A DNA stretch of 64,000 nucleotides from Actinopolymorpha pittospori. GTDB lineage: Bacteria; Actinomycetota; Actinomycetes; Propionibacteriales; Actinopolymorphaceae. Below the pieces are notes generated by a model. That model did no database searches. It saw only the letters and a list, made by a program, of their open reading frames with translations, and was not told the DNA's origin. Both the position numbers and the translations under genes were made by a program. This document shows positions 63,923 to 64,000 of the stretch, in pieces; position 1 is the stretch's first letter; the number at the start of each line of letters is the position of its first letter. The DNA lies in NCBI RefSeq assembly GCF_014873875.1, contig NZ_JADBEM010000001.1, positions 7,006,001 to 7,070,000 on the forward strand. The letters run 5' to 3'.

Positions 63923-64000
63923 GAAAGGTTGACAGACATCCCAAGTCGAAAGTTGTCAAGCAGCGACTTGTTCCGTGCGATGTGACCATGCGGTCGCTTC
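63923..64000. other. Flank right of the IS3 element
   Basis: The last 78 bases of the window show no gene. Confidence 0.4.

Overview
The window is high-GC DNA with GTG starts, GGAGG-type ribosome sites and long minus-strand operons joined by ATGA/GTGA overlaps. Together with the protein families present this points to an actinomycete. I cannot name the genus from sequence alone. The stretch reads as an accessory island: a plasmid-defence operon, a dismembered conjugation operon of the TcpC/VirB4 type, a transporter and kinase cluster, and many insertion sequences (IS), several nested inside one another.

Left part (1-5.6 kb): three genes of a Wadjet (Jet/MukBEF-like) operon, jetA-jetB-jetC, read leftward. 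jetC is cut by the window edge at its ABC signature motif, so jetD is expected just outside. From 5.97 to 14.29 kb lies the downstream half of a conjugation operon, also leftward: a VirB4-like ATPase whose Walker A motif is split by a class 3-type intein, a VirB6-like membrane protein, a small anchored protein, and a frameshifted M23/transglycosylase/NlpC cell-wall hydrolase. From 19.46 to 21.96 kb lies the upstream half of a related operon: a small soluble protein, TcpC, a TcpD-like protein and a TcpE-like protein. It ends in a dead virB4 start fused to a sugar-acid dehydratase tail. A decayed second copy of this upstream half, with an internal deletion, sits at 14.29-14.87 kb.

From 22.2 to 26.8 kb, rightward: a helix-turn-helix protein, a UvrD-like helicase broken by one in-frame TGA, a RecB/Cas4-type PD-(D/E)XK nuclease and an orphan protein. 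From 26.9 to 38.3 kb is a mobile-element graveyard: an IS630-like element with a passenger gene, a second IS nested in it, three IS1380 elements associated with CTTAG sites, and IS110 elements. In its middle sits an APH-fold protein whose catalytic residues are replaced.

From 38.4 to 50.8 kb: a perfect 72-bp tandem repeat, a tRNA-Ala relic beside a DUF5753 regulator fragment, two overlapping ABC exporter genes, a P-loop kinase, four APH-fold kinases plus a fragment of a fifth, and a secreted sialidase-like protein. From 51.0 to 55.8 kb an IS21 element carries a second IS21 inside its istA gene. The right end has a PLD fragment, an acidic AEETP-repeat protein, regulator fragments, a haloacid dehalogenase of visibly lower GC, a GH65 fragment, and an IS3-family element whose transposase gene is interrupted by a group II intron.

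Four insertions could be undone on paper (IS1380 in a secreted-protein gene, IS21 in istA, the group II intron in IS3 orfB, and the IS nested in the IS630-like element). In the first three, removing the insert restores an exact open reading frame, which fixes the element ends to the base.
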